A DNA stretch of 64,000 bases, taken from positions 1,054,001 through 1,118,000 of the forward strand of contig JACZZP010000013.1 of NCBI GenBank assembly GCA_015183035.1, written 5' to 3'. The position numbers were made by a program, and so were the translations under genes. The DNA is from Meloidogyne chitwoodi (taxonomy: Eukaryota; Nematoda; Chromadorea; Rhabditida; Meloidogynidae). Below, one piece after another: positions 22,016 to 35,008 of this stretch. The notes beneath the pieces were generated by a model, which had not been told where the DNA came from, did not search any database, and saw nothing but the letters and a program-made list of their open reading frames with translations. Each line of letters starts with the position of its first letter. Position 1 is the stretch's first letter.

Positions 22016-25000
22016 TTAAAAAATAAAAGAAGACGGAGTTGATGGCTTTCTTTGTTGTATTACTTCATTTTGTGTTGATGTATTATTATTAGCATTTGTT
22101 GACGAAAATGTTGGAATTCCAGAAATAGTTGTTGTAATTGTATTATTATTATTATTAGATTGTTGATTTGTTCCAAACATATGCCTTTCTAATTCTCTAA
22201 CAATACCCAAAAATTGTTGAAATTGTGGATCAAATAAACGATGACGAGAATCTGATGATAAACATAAAGTTTCTGTAATACGTTCAGGTATAGTAGAAGA
22301 AGGAGAGAAAAATGTTGGAGTTGTTGATAAACCATTAACACTTGGAGTTGGTAATGGAGGTTGTCTTTGTTGTTGTTGATTAATAGATGGATCTAATCCC
22401 AAACGAAGACCTAATTATATGTTAATTTAATTTGTTATATTCTAATTTAATAAAAAATCAAAGGAATCTATTTTCTTTAAAATATCCATAATTATTGGAT
22501 GTTTAAAGGGCAAATTCAGTCTAAGGAATAGAGTAAAATCCCCAAAGAATCTCTCCAATTAATTTAATAAAATAAATAAATCACCTTCAGTAAAAGTATC
22601 AGAAATATTAAATTTATTATTATTTAATCCAAAATTTTCTCCACTTCCCGTATTTGAAGGAATTGTTGTTTGACCAAATAATTGATTAGATTGTAATGAA
22701 GGCAATTGATTATTATTAATTTGTTGGGATTGAGCAAAATGTTCAAGTAAAGGAATTATTAAATTATTTGAAGAAGGAAGTGTTTGTTGTTGTTGAATTA
22801 AGGAAATTAATTGATTTAAAAGAAATGTTTGACCTCCAGTTTGTCCACCACCAAGTAAAAGGTTGCTAAGAGAAGAAGAGTCAAGTTGTTGTTGTGGAAG
22901 TAAATTCTTTTTTTAATAAATTTAAAATTAATATTTAAAAAAAAATAAATTTATTTATTAATAAAACAATTAATTTTTAATTTATTTAAAATATATATTT
23001 ATTTATTAATTACTTGATTTTGTTGTTGAGATAATTGATTTAGTAAAAATGTTAAAATAATATTTTGTTGTTGTTGTTGTTGAATATTATTATTATTATT
23101 ATCAGAAATGTTTTGTTGTCCAAACATTCCAAATTGTTGTTGTTGAAAAACATTATTATTATTATTATTAGTCATTCCAGTACCAAAAAATCCCAAATTA
23201 AGAGAATTTAAAGACATCTTTAAATTAAAAGAATATTTTAAAATATATTTTATTAAAAAACATACAGTAGATCCATAATAATTATTATTAGCATTAGTAT
23301 TTGTTGTTTTTTCATTATTATTATTATTAATTAATCCTTCAATTCCTCTATTATTATTATAATCATCACCAAAAGATGAAGGAAATAAGGTAGCTAAAGA
23401 TTGTGTAGATAAATTCATTTGTCCAGTACGATTTGAAGAACATAAAGGTCTAAATGGAGAATCTATTGTTGTTGTTGTTATTATTTGTTGTTGTTGTTGT
23501 GTTGGAAGTGTTTGGTCATCAATATTTTCTTCCATTGGAGTTACTGTATTTGTATTAGGAGTTGTTGTTGTTAAATTTCCTTCGAGAGATTGGGCACGTT
23601 TTGGTGAATTTATATCCATATTCTTAACAAATAAATAAAATAATAACCAAATATTATATAATTAATTGAGGAAAAATATTTAAATATATTTACAAACAAA
23701 AATTAAAGCAAATAGTCTTTAATTTTTTTAAATATGTCAAAATATATTATTTGATTAAAATAAAATTATTTTTAGTTAAATATTTTTACCTCATTAGAAT
23801 CACTATTAACCATCATTTTATCAGAATCTATAGAAATATTCATTTGTGTTCCTCCTTCAATATTTGTAGTTGTTGACAAATTTCTTAAACTCAAAGCCTT
23901 TGAAATTAAATTAACACCTGTATTAATTGATGAAGAACCAAAAGAAAAAGAATTTGAAGGAGGTAATGAATTACAATTATTTTGTTGTTGTTCAGAATTA
24001 TTTATTAATTGTTCTTCAATAATATTTCCATTTATTAATTGTTGTTCAATACTTCGAGGTGTTCCTGGTGGAATTGGAAGACATTCTTCTTCTTAATAAA
24101 TATTTTAAAAAATTTAATTATTATTTATTTATTGAGTAAATGAGAAGAAATTGAATAAATTGAAATTATAAAATAATTTTTTTTAAACTCTTTAATATCT
24201 CGAAAAATTCATCATTTCCAAATAAAATTATTTTTAACCAAAACATACCACTAATAAACTTTGGAAATACTCTTAATCGAGTATTGCCATTCTTGAAATG
24301 TACAGGTTTAAGCACTAGACCACATTCAGAAGTACGTGTTCTATATCGTCTAATTATGGCATTAGCTCTAAGGCTCATAACATTTTGACACTAAAAAAGA
24401 TTTTTTTTAATTAATTTAAAATTAAAAAAAAACCGTTTTGCAAGTACAGCTATTATAAGGACAAGAACTTGCATGTCCTTTAAGTGCTATTTGTAAACCA
24501 TGCCCTTCACATTTACGGCAAAATCTAGTAGAAAATAATAAAAAAGAATTAACTAATAATATTTTTATATTTATTTTTAAAGGTAATTTTAAAGTTTTGT
24601 TAATAATTCTTAAATTTCCATCCTTTTGTAAAGATAGAAGAATTAGAGAGGAAGGTGTTTATATAATTTTATTAGTCCAATAAAGATGAATAAATAAAAT
24701 ATATTAATATTTTCATTAAAAAACATACAAAGTTCTCATAGAATTTGTTTGTTGATTATTATTTGATCCTTTGCCTAAACCAAAAGTAACAGAAGAAGGT
24801 AAACACCCACTAATATTTGTAGAAATATTTGAAACAGATTCTGATATTGTAGGTATAATAGCCATTTGAATTAAATTAGAAGAATTAATTTGTTGAGAAG
24901 AAAGTAAAGATTGTTCAATATTATTTGTTTGTTGATTATTATTATTTTGTTGGGTTTGGTCAATTAAAAGAGGAGAATCTTGACTTTGCTGTTTTTGAAT

Positions 25001-26805
25001 TGCAGCTTCAACGGCTGCTTGTCTTTCTTGCTAAATATTTTTTTATAAATATATTTATATTATTTTTTAATTCTCAAAGATTATAATTATTATTTTTAAA
25101 TTATGTTTTAGTTTTATTAAAATTAATTTAAAAAAAATTAAACTCTTTCCAGCTTTTCCACTTCAGCAATTGTACGATCAACGTCAGAAGTGAGAACCTA
25201 ATTAATTTAAAAAGCTTTTTAATAATTAATTTAAATATTAAAAAGTTTAATAAAAATATTTAAACAAATTTGTTATCAACCTTGAAAAATGTGATTTCTA
25301 TTAGTTACTATATTTATTAAAATAAAATATAAATAAAAAAGTTGCCTTATGACTGAACAAACTTCTAATAATAATAATAATTTTTAATGATAAACAAAGC
25401 CCCCCAAATTATTATAATTAATCAGCATCTTTATTTTAATTAAAAAAACAAAATTTTGGACGAAAATAGAAAATTATTTAATGGACAATAATTTAAAAAT
25501 AGATAAAATATATAGTAATTGTTTTTTAATATAAAAAGAAATAAATTAATTATTTTTAAAGAATTTCTCTTTTTTTACCTGTGCTTCAACAACAATTTGT
25601 GTTCCAGCAGGTAAATCAACAGGAACAACTACAGGGGCTACAACAGGAACTTCCACAACTGGGACTGATGGAATTTTGTTTAAATTAGTTGTTTGTAATG
25701 TTACTGAATTGTTGTTGTTGTTACTACTTTTACTATAAAATAAACAATGTTTTGGTATTTCAAAAACAAAATTTTAATTGGTTAATCAGAACATGTTTTT
25801 TTTTGAAATATGTTTTTCTTTATTAAATATGTTTTAGTTTTTTTAATATATTCTTAAATATATGTTTTATATACTTGAAAAAGTGTCATTCTTAAAAATA
25901 GGTATTTATATTAAATAATTATAAAAAATATTAAATAATTTTTAAAATATATATATTTTAATCAAAAATATTAATTCTAATAAAATATATATTTTTAAAA
26001 AATAAATAAATTAAATAAATATAATAATTAAATATATAATTAATTAATTAGTATATTATTTAAAATATTTTATTTAGAACTGGTTATTTTATAAAAATAA
26101 CAATTTGTGCCATTAATTTAGTAAATAAAAAGAAAAATAACAGTAACTTAAATAAACACGCAAAAAAGTTAAAAGTACAGAAATAAAAAATATAAGGCAT
26201 TTAAAAATAATTTTTTCAAAAAAAAAATAAATAAATAAAAGAATGACTAAGAATTAAAAATAGAAATTAATATATTTTTTAAAATTATTTATTTATTATA
26301 ATTATTTTTATATTTAAATCATTTTTAGAATTAATAAATATATAATTATAAATAAAAATAAATTGAACTTTTGTCTTTAAAGAAAAGGCCATAAAGTCCA
26401 ATTTTAGTTAATAAAAGTTCGAGAACCGGAAATAAAAATAGAAAATGAATATTAACCGAAAAATAAGAGAATTTTTACGTTTTCGATTAAAAAAAAGAAA
26501 ATTTTGGTGTTTCTGTTTAATACCACAAGACACTGGAAAAGTTTCAAAATTTATTTGATCAAAACTTACAAAATTATTTAACTTTTTATTTTTTTAAAGA
26601 TTTGGTCAACAAAATAAGAAGATTTCTGGGAGTATTCAGTTGAGTCAGTACGAGAATTAAATAAAATTACGAATAATATAGAAACGGTGACTCAACTAAA
26701 GTGTACCAAGATTTCTCTAATTAATAAATATATATTCTCTATAATTAATTAATTATATTAATAAAAAATATAAAAAAATAAAAATATTTACCACTGCATT
26801 TTCAT
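22016..26805 (-). CDS. DM-domain (DMRT/MAB-3-like) transcription factor, Gln/Asn-rich
   Basis: DNA-binding regulator; DM proteins control sexual and neuronal differentiation in animals. Read on the minus strand, exons lie near 26805-26792 (MKMQ), 25735-25580, 25198-25140, 25030-24730, 24526-24437, 24393-24255, 24093-23792, 23633-23271, about 23220-23000, 22905-22585 and 22411-22016. The DM domain spans two exons: [20 protein letters not shown] then [20 protein letters not shown]. It shows the intertwined zinc ligands CxxC, H, H, C, CxC, C. It is followed by a basic recognition tail, [11 protein letters not shown]. Unusually the domain lies well inside the protein, after a Q/N-rich segment. 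The C-terminal two thirds is dominated by Gln, Asn and Ser/Thr runs encoded by caa/aat microsatellite-like repeats. The 14-bp first exon and a first intron of about 1 kb are the weakest part of the model. I cannot assign an orthologue. Confidence 0.75.
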
Positions 26806-28200
26806 TGGCACTTTTTAAGATTCTCGTTTTTGTGTTCTGTTGCTTTAAGTAATAATTTTGTTGTTATTTTTATTGTTAATATTGAAAAATAATAATATTT
26901 ATACCTAAAAATGAAAGAAAACAAATATATAAAATAAATAAACAAATTAGTAAATATATCAAAATAAGATTATTACTTTTTAAGAAAGAAAATATTTAAA
27001 TAAAAATATAGTAAAATGTACTACTATATTATTGCTTATTATTAAATTTATAAAAATATAAATATTTATTTTTGAAATTTTTGTTATCTCTAGGCCTTAG
27101 CCTTAAAATAAATAATAATTATTTTTTAAAAAGAGATCTTATTTTTTAAAGTAATCAAAAATTATTATAAAATAATAATTTATTTTATTAAGTAAATGAT
27201 TGAAAAATTCTTTTTTCCCTCCAAGGACAGTTTTATAATTAAAATAAAATGTAATATATTTAATTAATTAATTTATATAATATTTAATTTAATAGTAAGG
27301 ACAAATAAAATAATAATTTATAAAAGAAGAAGAAAAAGGCCTCCTTCTTCTCTTCTTCTTTTTCTTTATCAGTTCGACTGTACTCACATTATTTAAAAAT
27401 AATAAATATTTTAAAAAAGAAAATGATTAATTATTTGATTGGAGAAAAATATAAGAAGAAAAAAAGAAGAAAAGAAGGAAGCAAAAATAAATTAAATTAG
27501 TTACGTCACAAAATAAAATATTAAAAAAAAAATAATTAAAAAATTGTGAAAAAATGAAAATCAATGGTCAAGGGGGATTTTATTAATTTTAAAAATAAAA
27601 TAAATTCTAAAATTATAAAATTTTATAGAAATATTATTTAAATTGTAGTAAACTAACTTTTTAAAATAAATTTTTAAATTTTATTAAAAAATAAAAAAAA
27701 TTCCATAAATGTTTTTGCAAAAAATTAATCGGATTAACACATTTTAAAGTACAATTTATTTATAAATAAAATAGAGAAAATTAAAAATAAAATAATATTA
27801 TTTTTAAAATTAAAAACATTTATAATAAATAAAAACAAAAAATATTTTGATTAAAAAATTAATTAAAAATGTAAAAAATAAATAATTAATATAATTAAAT
27901 AAAAATATTATTATTTTTTAATTATAAAATATCAAATCAGATTTGAATTAAATTTTTAAAAATAAAATTAAATAATACTAACTTTTATTTTTCTCTTTAT
28001 TTTTTTAGTCAAATGATACCATTTGACAATAAATATATAATATTGATTATTAAATAATTTAATAGTAAAAAAATAGTTTTTTTTGGCGACCACGCAGTAA
28101 TAAAAAAAAATTTTTGAATGCGTTTGATTGATAACTAAAAATGTATATATAATTTATAAATATGTTATTATTAAAAATAAATTAATTAATAAATAAATTA

Positions 28201-28234
<34 letters not shown>

Positions 28235-29600
28235 TTTAGTATAAATATATTTTAATGTTATAATAATAAATATTTTGATATTATTGCCAAGTTTTTAATT
28301 ATTATTTAAAAAAATAAAAAGATTAAAAGCCAAAAAGGGAAATATAAATAAATATATTTAATTAATAAAATAAAAGTTTTGATAACAAAACTATAATAAA
28401 TAAATAAATATATTCATTTAAAGTCAGAATGCTTTTAAAAGAAGAAGAAGAAGAGAGAAAATGATCGTAGAGAGAAGTTTATAGTTGTAGAGCATTAAAA
28501 ATGGAGCAAAGTCCAGCATGGCGAAAAAATGTAAAAATAATAAATAATATATTTATTTATTTATTTATTTTTAAAATATATTATATTTAATAAATATTTT
28601 TGATTTTATAAAAGAAGAAAAATAAAAAGAAGAGAATTTGTTAAATAAAAATATTTAAAAATAAAAAGGGAAAATTGCCAAAATATTAATAAAAATAAAA
28701 TAAAAAGTTTGAAAAAATTTGTTAAAAAAATATAATTATTATTTAAAATTAAAAATATTAATTTTAACAATTAAAAATTAATTTAAATAAATTTAAATAA
28801 ATTAACTACCTTTATATCTTTTCAATTTAAAAAATCAAAGCTTCAAAAATTCAAAATATTAGAATATTTTATTTAAGAAAAGATGTTTATTTTAACATTT
28901 TTATATTTTAAATTTATTTCCTTGTTTTAAATATAATTAGAAGATTAAAGTTTGGATTAAAAATAACTTTTTAAAGCTTTTAAAATATATAATTTTTTTA
29001 AAATAAATTTAAAAAATGATTAAAATATTTAAAAATATCCAAATTAAAAAAATATATATTTTCAAGTACATTAAGTACAAACGTACCTAGACATATATTT
29101 TATTTTGATAATTAAAAAAATAAATAATTTTCCCCAAAAATAATATTATATTTTATCTTTAAATAATAAATATATATAATCTTTTATTATATATTTGGGA
29201 AAATATATTTATTTATTTATTTATTTACTTTGGTTTTCTTAGAAAATACTTTTTTCTTTTAATTTTATCTTATCAATTAAATAATTATTAAATAAATAAT
29301 TAAAGTAATTTTTAATTTAAATTATTTATTTTTTTAATTAAAAATAAATTATATAGACAATCTTAAGACAATTTAAAAAATATATTTTAAATAAATATTT
29401 ATAAAACTCAAATTAATTAAGAAAATGTTTTTAAAATATTTTTTTGAAAATAAATTTAAAATAAAAAATAAAATTTTAATTTAATCAAATTTTTATAAAA
29501 TATTTTCTTCCATTTTTAAAGAAATACAATAAAAAAAACATTTTTAATTTTATAAAATATTTTTAAATATATTTATTTGTATTTATTTTCTCTTTTTATT
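26806..29600. other. AT desert with microsatellites and a purine/pyrimidine inverted repeat
   Basis: No gene seen. It contains a (TAA)n run at about 28205-28233, and an inverted purine/pyrimidine block at about 27328-27365 (gaagaagaaaaaggcc against tccttcttctcttcttc). A second GA-rich block lies near 28440. It probably includes the upstream region of the DM-domain gene. Confidence 0.5.
28200..28234. repeat. (TAA)n microsatellite
   Basis: About eleven uninterrupted TAA/AAT triplets in the intergenic desert upstream of the DM-domain gene. The same triplet, read as AAT, encodes the Asn runs in nearby proteins, but this copy is not in an ORF. Confidence 0.8.
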
Positions 29601-30309
29601 TTATGTCTTTCGTTTAATTATTTCTTCTGCATTGAGCCAAATTTTGAAGAGTGGCAATACAAAGCCTAAAAATAAATAAATTAATTAATTAAAAATTATA
29701 TTTTTAAATTAAAAATGAAAAAATAAATTGAATAATATTTTTATAAATTTTTAAAAAATACACAGAATTTTAATTTAAAAGAAGATAAAAAAGTATTAAA
29801 ATTATTTATTAAAAAAAGTCCAAAATTTAATTTAAAAGTATTAATTTATTTTTCTTTTTAAAAATAAAAACACTTAACAATCTTTCATAAATTCGTTGAC
29901 GTCGTTGTAAATTAGATGTTTTTCTGGTTTGTCTTTGTTTTAATAATAATTGTTCATTTACTTTTTTATTATTATTTTGTTTTTTAATTTCTTCTAATTC
30001 TCTTGTTTTTCTTAATTCTCTTCTTTGTTCTGCTTGTTTAGCTAAACTTTCTTTTAATTGTTGAAAACCAAAAATTGATTTAGATGGACGTAACTTTAAA
30101 TTTAATTAAATATTTTTAAAATTAAAATTAATTAATATTTATTAAAATATTTATTTATTTAATAATTTAATTTAAAATAATCAAACTGTTCTAATTCCAA
30201 CAAATGTACGACTATTATCTGAATTAAATATTGTAAATGTTGGTTCTGAAAAACTTGAAGTATCATAAAATGTTGAAAATGGAGAACCTGTTGAACAGGT
30301 AAAAAACAT
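29601..30309 (-). CDS. Small hypothetical coiled-coil protein
   Basis: Three exons fit exactly: 30309-30187 (41 codons), 30093-29874 and 29665-29601, giving 135 residues with all phases consistent. The protein begins MFFTCSTGSPFSTFYDTSSF. It passes through FGFQQLKESLAKQAEQRREL into a highly charged Lys/Arg/Glu/Gln helix likely to form a coiled coil, and ends in FVLPLFKIWLNAEEIIKRKT. There is no signal peptide: the short hydrophobic start is not long enough. I do not recognise a family. The intact three-exon structure in otherwise stop-rich A/T sequence is the main evidence that it is real. Confidence 0.55.
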
Positions 30310-33300
30310 TAAATAATAAAAAATAATAAACATTTAAAATATTATTTAATTTAATTAATTTATTATATTTTAAATAAAATAAGAATAATTTGAAATAAAT
30401 GGATAATTGTTTTTTTAATTATTTTAATAACAAATGCTGCAAATAAAATTTAAAATTTTATTTTTGTTTTATTATATACCTAAAAAGACATTATAAATAT
30501 ATTATAATTTAAAATATAATAAAAGTTTTAAATATTTATTTAAAATTAGAAAGAAAAAAGAAAAATAAAACATTAAATAATTTTAAATAAATATTTATAT
30601 ATATTTATGCAGATGTTAAAAATGCAATAAAATAATTTAAAAAAAAAAAGAAATAAATTATAAAATTAGGCCGGATATATATATTAATTAATTATAAATA
30701 ATTAAATTAGAGAATATTTTATTTTAATAATTTTTCTAAAAAATGTTTAAATAATTTTGCTATACTTGAAGAAGAACAGCTGAATATTTTTAATATTTTA
30801 ATTTTAGAAAAAAATTTCGGAAATATTTTAAATAAATTTTTTTAAAGTAAATAAATACGTAAATTAATTTTTAATTTAAATTTAATAACTTTTTCTAAAA
30901 ATAATTTTGCAATTTTTTTAATGTCTAGATTAAATAATTAAATATTCATTTTTTAAGTTTTAAAATAGAAAAAATTAAAAAAAATTTTTTTTATAAAATT
31001 AATTAAAAATGAAACTTAAAATAAATAAATAATTTTAATATTATTGACTAGTAAAATTATAAAAATAATAATATAATTTTAATTAATTTTTATTTTAATT
31101 AAAAACATTTTTTAAAATATTTATATTCTCAAAATAAATAATATTTTGATTATTTTAAAAAGTTTAAAATATTAAATAAATATAAAATAAAATATATTTA
31201 TTATTATTATAAGCTGATTAATATATTCAAACAAATAAAGATTAAGGGAATCCATAAAAATAAAATAAATATATTTTAATTTATATCAGAGAAATTTAAA
31301 TAATTAAAAAAATATTTAGAAGAATAAATAAAATTAATTATAAAATAAATTATATTTAAAAAATTTATATTTTTAATTTAAATAATATATTTATATTAAA
31401 TTTATTGACTTTCAATTTTATTTTGTAAATTTTATAATTAAAGAAAAATAATTTAAAATTATTTTTCTTTAAATAATTTTGTTAAATAAAAGATTTACAA
31501 ACAATAAGAATATTAAAATAAAAAATAAAAAAGCGTGGGTGATTTTATGTCCTAAAAATATTTATTTATTTATGTCATCATTACCGGATGTCAAACCACC
31601 CTCAAAATATTTTGTAAAAAATTGTCCTTTTTTTGTTGTCTCTATTAAAAGGACATCCGACTAAATTTATTTATTATATTTGTATTGAGATAATTGAAAA
31701 ATAAAAAAGAATAAATAAATAAATATTTATGTTAAAGGAAGTGAAAAAATAAAAATAAAAGTTAATATTTAAATAAATTTAAAAAAAATAAAAATATTTT
31801 AAGAAAAAAAATCCAAAAAATTGGAAACACTTTAAATTTGTTATTAATAAAAAATATTTAAATATTTATATTATTTAATTAAACTTATTTTTATTTTTTT
31901 AATTCTTTGCTTACGTTCAAAGCAATTATTTAACGGAAGCCTGAATTTATTATTATTTCTTTTTTGAATAAAAAAGAAAGCAATTGGAAAAAATTTGAAG
32001 CAGCAAAAAGTGGTAGAAAATAAATAAATAAATAAATAAATCTTTTATATATTTTAAAAAGAATTTTATATTTTTAAATTAGTAAAATGCTAAAATAAAG
32101 GTCAGTTATAAAACAAAAAATATTAAAAAAAAACTATTAAATTAAAAACATATGAACCCATTAATTTAATACTAAAAAAGAAAAAAAATATGACGAAATT
32201 AATTATATTTAATTTTAGAATATTTTAAATTTTCCAAAAATGTTGCGTAATGAGAGAAAAAAAATATTTAAAATAATGAGAAAATTAAAACACAAAAATT
32301 AGTTAATTAAAACATAAAAATAATAAAATAATTAATTAATTAATACAAAATATAAGATTTTATATTTATTAAAATATATTTATTTTTATTTGAAAAGGTT
32401 AATATTAAATAAATAAATTAATTTATTTATTTATTATTTTTAAAAGAAAATGCCATTCTTTTATTTTATTATTCACCTGTCCTTTTATTAAAATTATTCA
32501 AGTACATATACACCAAATATTTCCCTTTTTGTTATTTATTTAATAATATTAAATTTAAAAAAATAAAAAGAATTTTTTTGTTTGTTTAAAATATAAATAT
32601 TAAATTTAAATTAATTAATTAATTAATTAATTAATATTTATATTTTAATATTAAATGAATTTTTTTGAAAATTATATTAAAAGAGCATCTTATTATGAGA
32701 GAATTAAAAGCTAAAATAATTTAATTAATTTAATTATTAAAACATTTTTAAATTTATTTATAATATAAATTAGAGAATTTATTATTATTTTTATTTGGTC
32801 ACTTAAACAAAAAGGTCAAAATATTTAAATAAATTTAAATATTAAATAAATCCAATCAAAAATATATTATTTTCTTATTCCAAACGACCTTCTAAAAATT
32901 TATTTATTTTTTATTTATTAAAAAATTGTTCACCTACAGATTTTTCTAATCGCAATTTTTTATCCCAGATTATCTTTTCTCTCTTTTTTATTTATAAAAT
33001 ATTTTTTTTATTTTTATTGTATAAATATGAATTTATTTTTTCAAAAATAAAAAATAATCATACTACCACAAAAGAGTTAATAATATAATATTATTTATAT
33101 TAAAATAAAATAAAAAACCAACTTTTAACTCTCCGAATGGCACGGTTTTCAGTCGGTCATTATTTCTCTTATTCAGTCATTTTAAATAAATATTTTAATC
33201 TTTTTTTATGCTTTGAATTTAAAATTTAAAAAAAAAACTAAATTTTTATTTAAAATTAAAGCTTTTTTTAGTAAAATAAAATTTTTTAAATTATTTTTAG

Positions 33301-33510
33301 TTTGATATTTTTTTTAATAAATACAAATAAATTATAAACAAATTTTAAAAGATTTGAAAATATTATTAAAATACTCTAATTTATATATTTTTTAAATTAT
33401 CATTATTAAATAATAAATATTTACCTAATTATTATTTATTTCAGAAAAATAAAAATATATTTATTTTTAAAATTAATTATTTAAATATTTAAATTATTTT
33501 ATTATCTAAA
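30310..33510. other. AT desert, no convincing gene
   Basis: Very A/T-rich, with simple repeats including (AAAT)n near 32020-32040 and (ATTA)n near 32612-32634. A 61-codon plus-strand ORF at 31479-31664 lies in a slightly more balanced island with a short inverted motif (ccggatgtc / gacatccg) but looks non-coding. The end of the stretch is upstream of the secreted-protein gene. Confidence 0.5.
32608..32636. repeat. (ATTA)n simple repeat
   Basis: About six to seven tandem ATTA units, a self-complementary tract, in intergenic DNA. Confidence 0.7.
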
Positions 33511-34768
33511 ATGTCAATAATATATATTCACATAATTAAATTAATTTTTATTTTCTTATTTTCGGTAAATTTTAATTATTTAAAATATTTTATTAAATTA
33601 TTTTAAAGTTTTTATCGGCTGAAGAATTTTTATCAAAATTTGGTACACAATATGATTATTTTAGTGAGGGACAACAACAACCAACTTTTCGACAACAACC
33701 TTTAGTAATTAATAAAATTATTTAATTTATATTATTTTAATATTATTTATTTATTTTTTAGAATTATGGAAATAATTTTGGTATTAATGGAGATAGTTAA
33801 GTTATTTATTTATTTATTATAATATTAAAAAAATTAAAGCCGTAAATTTTGATTTTCTTTGTAAATGTCAAGCAAAATCTTCTTTAACTCGGACAAATAC
33901 ACCTTCCAGTGGTGATTCAAATTCTTCAACACAACAACAAGTTCAACAGGTAAAAAATTAAAAATAATTATTTTCTCATTAATTATATATTTTAATGTTT
34001 ATTATATAAACAATTTATTTTTTTATAAATTATTTAAAAACTATTAATTTAAATATTTTATTTTAGCTTCAAGAACAAGTTCGAAAACTTCAAGAACAAA
34101 TAAATAAATCACAACAGGGAAAATCTTCATTTGAGCAATTTTGTATATTTTTTTATTTTAAAATTATTTTTAATTTTCATAAACACTTTTTTATGTTTTA
34201 AATAGTCTTTTTCTTTATTGTCCAAGTTAATGAAAATTTTAACTGAAAAATTTAAAAAAAAACTTTCCATTAGCAAAGAATATGTATAAAAAATAATTAA
34301 TTTTTAGCACAAATGTTATCATTGGCTGATGGTTTAGATTGTAATTGTTCAGGTCATTCAACACCTTGGTTTAATATTCTTTTATATTTTTAAATAATTT
34401 TATTATTTATTTTTAAGGACAGGATGGCCCACCAATTCATATGGAGGAAATAATAATAATATTGAAATACCAAATAATAATTATATTCCTAATCAAATAA
34501 TTCCTTCAACAAATAATAGAATAATTAATCCTTTAAGTGTTGCAGGGAATGGAGGAGGACAATATATTCCAATGGGAGCATTTAGGTAATTTTATTATTA
34601 TTAAAATATTTTTTAAAAATATTTTAATTTACTTTTTTTGACCTTCAATGGGTGGTTGGACAGGTGGAGGACAACAACCACATCAACAACAATTTGGCAA
34701 TTCTGGTCAATATTTTCCTTATCCACAAACAATTATGTCAGACAATTTAAAGAAGAAAAGAGCAGTTT
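33511..34768 (+). CDS. Putative secreted Gln/Gly/Asn-rich protein
   Basis: Eight exons can be joined in frame: 33511-33564, 33609-33704, 33762-33795, 33840-33949, 34067-34142, 34308-34368, 34418-34585 and a last exon ending at or after 34768. The first exon is a typical signal peptide: a short start followed by IIKLIFIFLFSVFLSA, with cleavage plausible after LSA or SAE. The mature part is low-complexity: YDYFSEGQQQPTFRQQP, a Cys pair CKC, a short coiled coil LQEQVRKLQEQINKSQQ, a second CNCSGHSTPW, then Gly/Asn-rich sequence. The frame of the last exon is uncertain. The only AG acceptor before it gives one frame, while the compositionally expected Gly/Gln frame (GGGQQPHQQQFGNSGQYFPY) needs another. 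I do not know the family. Secretion suggests a cuticle, matrix or gland product. A decayed copy of the last exon lies at 37340-37456. Confidence 0.55.
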
Positions 34769-35008
34769 AATTTTTTTAATTAGAATTTTTTTAACTGTGA
34801 TTATTTAATAATTTAATTTCTTTATACTAAATGAATGTATTAAAAAATATTTTTATATAAATAATTTATTTGTCTGAAAACACAATGTAAAAATATATAA
34901 GTATTTTTAAAAAGTAAGAAAAATTGTCAAGTAAAATTTAAAAAATAAATGTAAATGTTGAATATTTATTTAAAGAAAAGTCAAGATATCAACACAATAA
35001 AAGCTTCT

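Noticed and set aside
22999..23619. A single 206-residue protein from the long minus-strand ORF
   Set aside because: It reads through an intron between about 23270 and 23220; the two parts are exons of the DM-domain gene.
28200..28234. CRISPR-like or satellite array
   Set aside because: It is a plain trinucleotide microsatellite without spacers; no CRISPR or long satellite array is present anywhere in the window.
31479..31664. 61-codon plus-strand ORF in the AT desert
   Set aside because: Low-complexity start, no homology and no plausible further exons; the slightly GC-richer core may be an old repeat.
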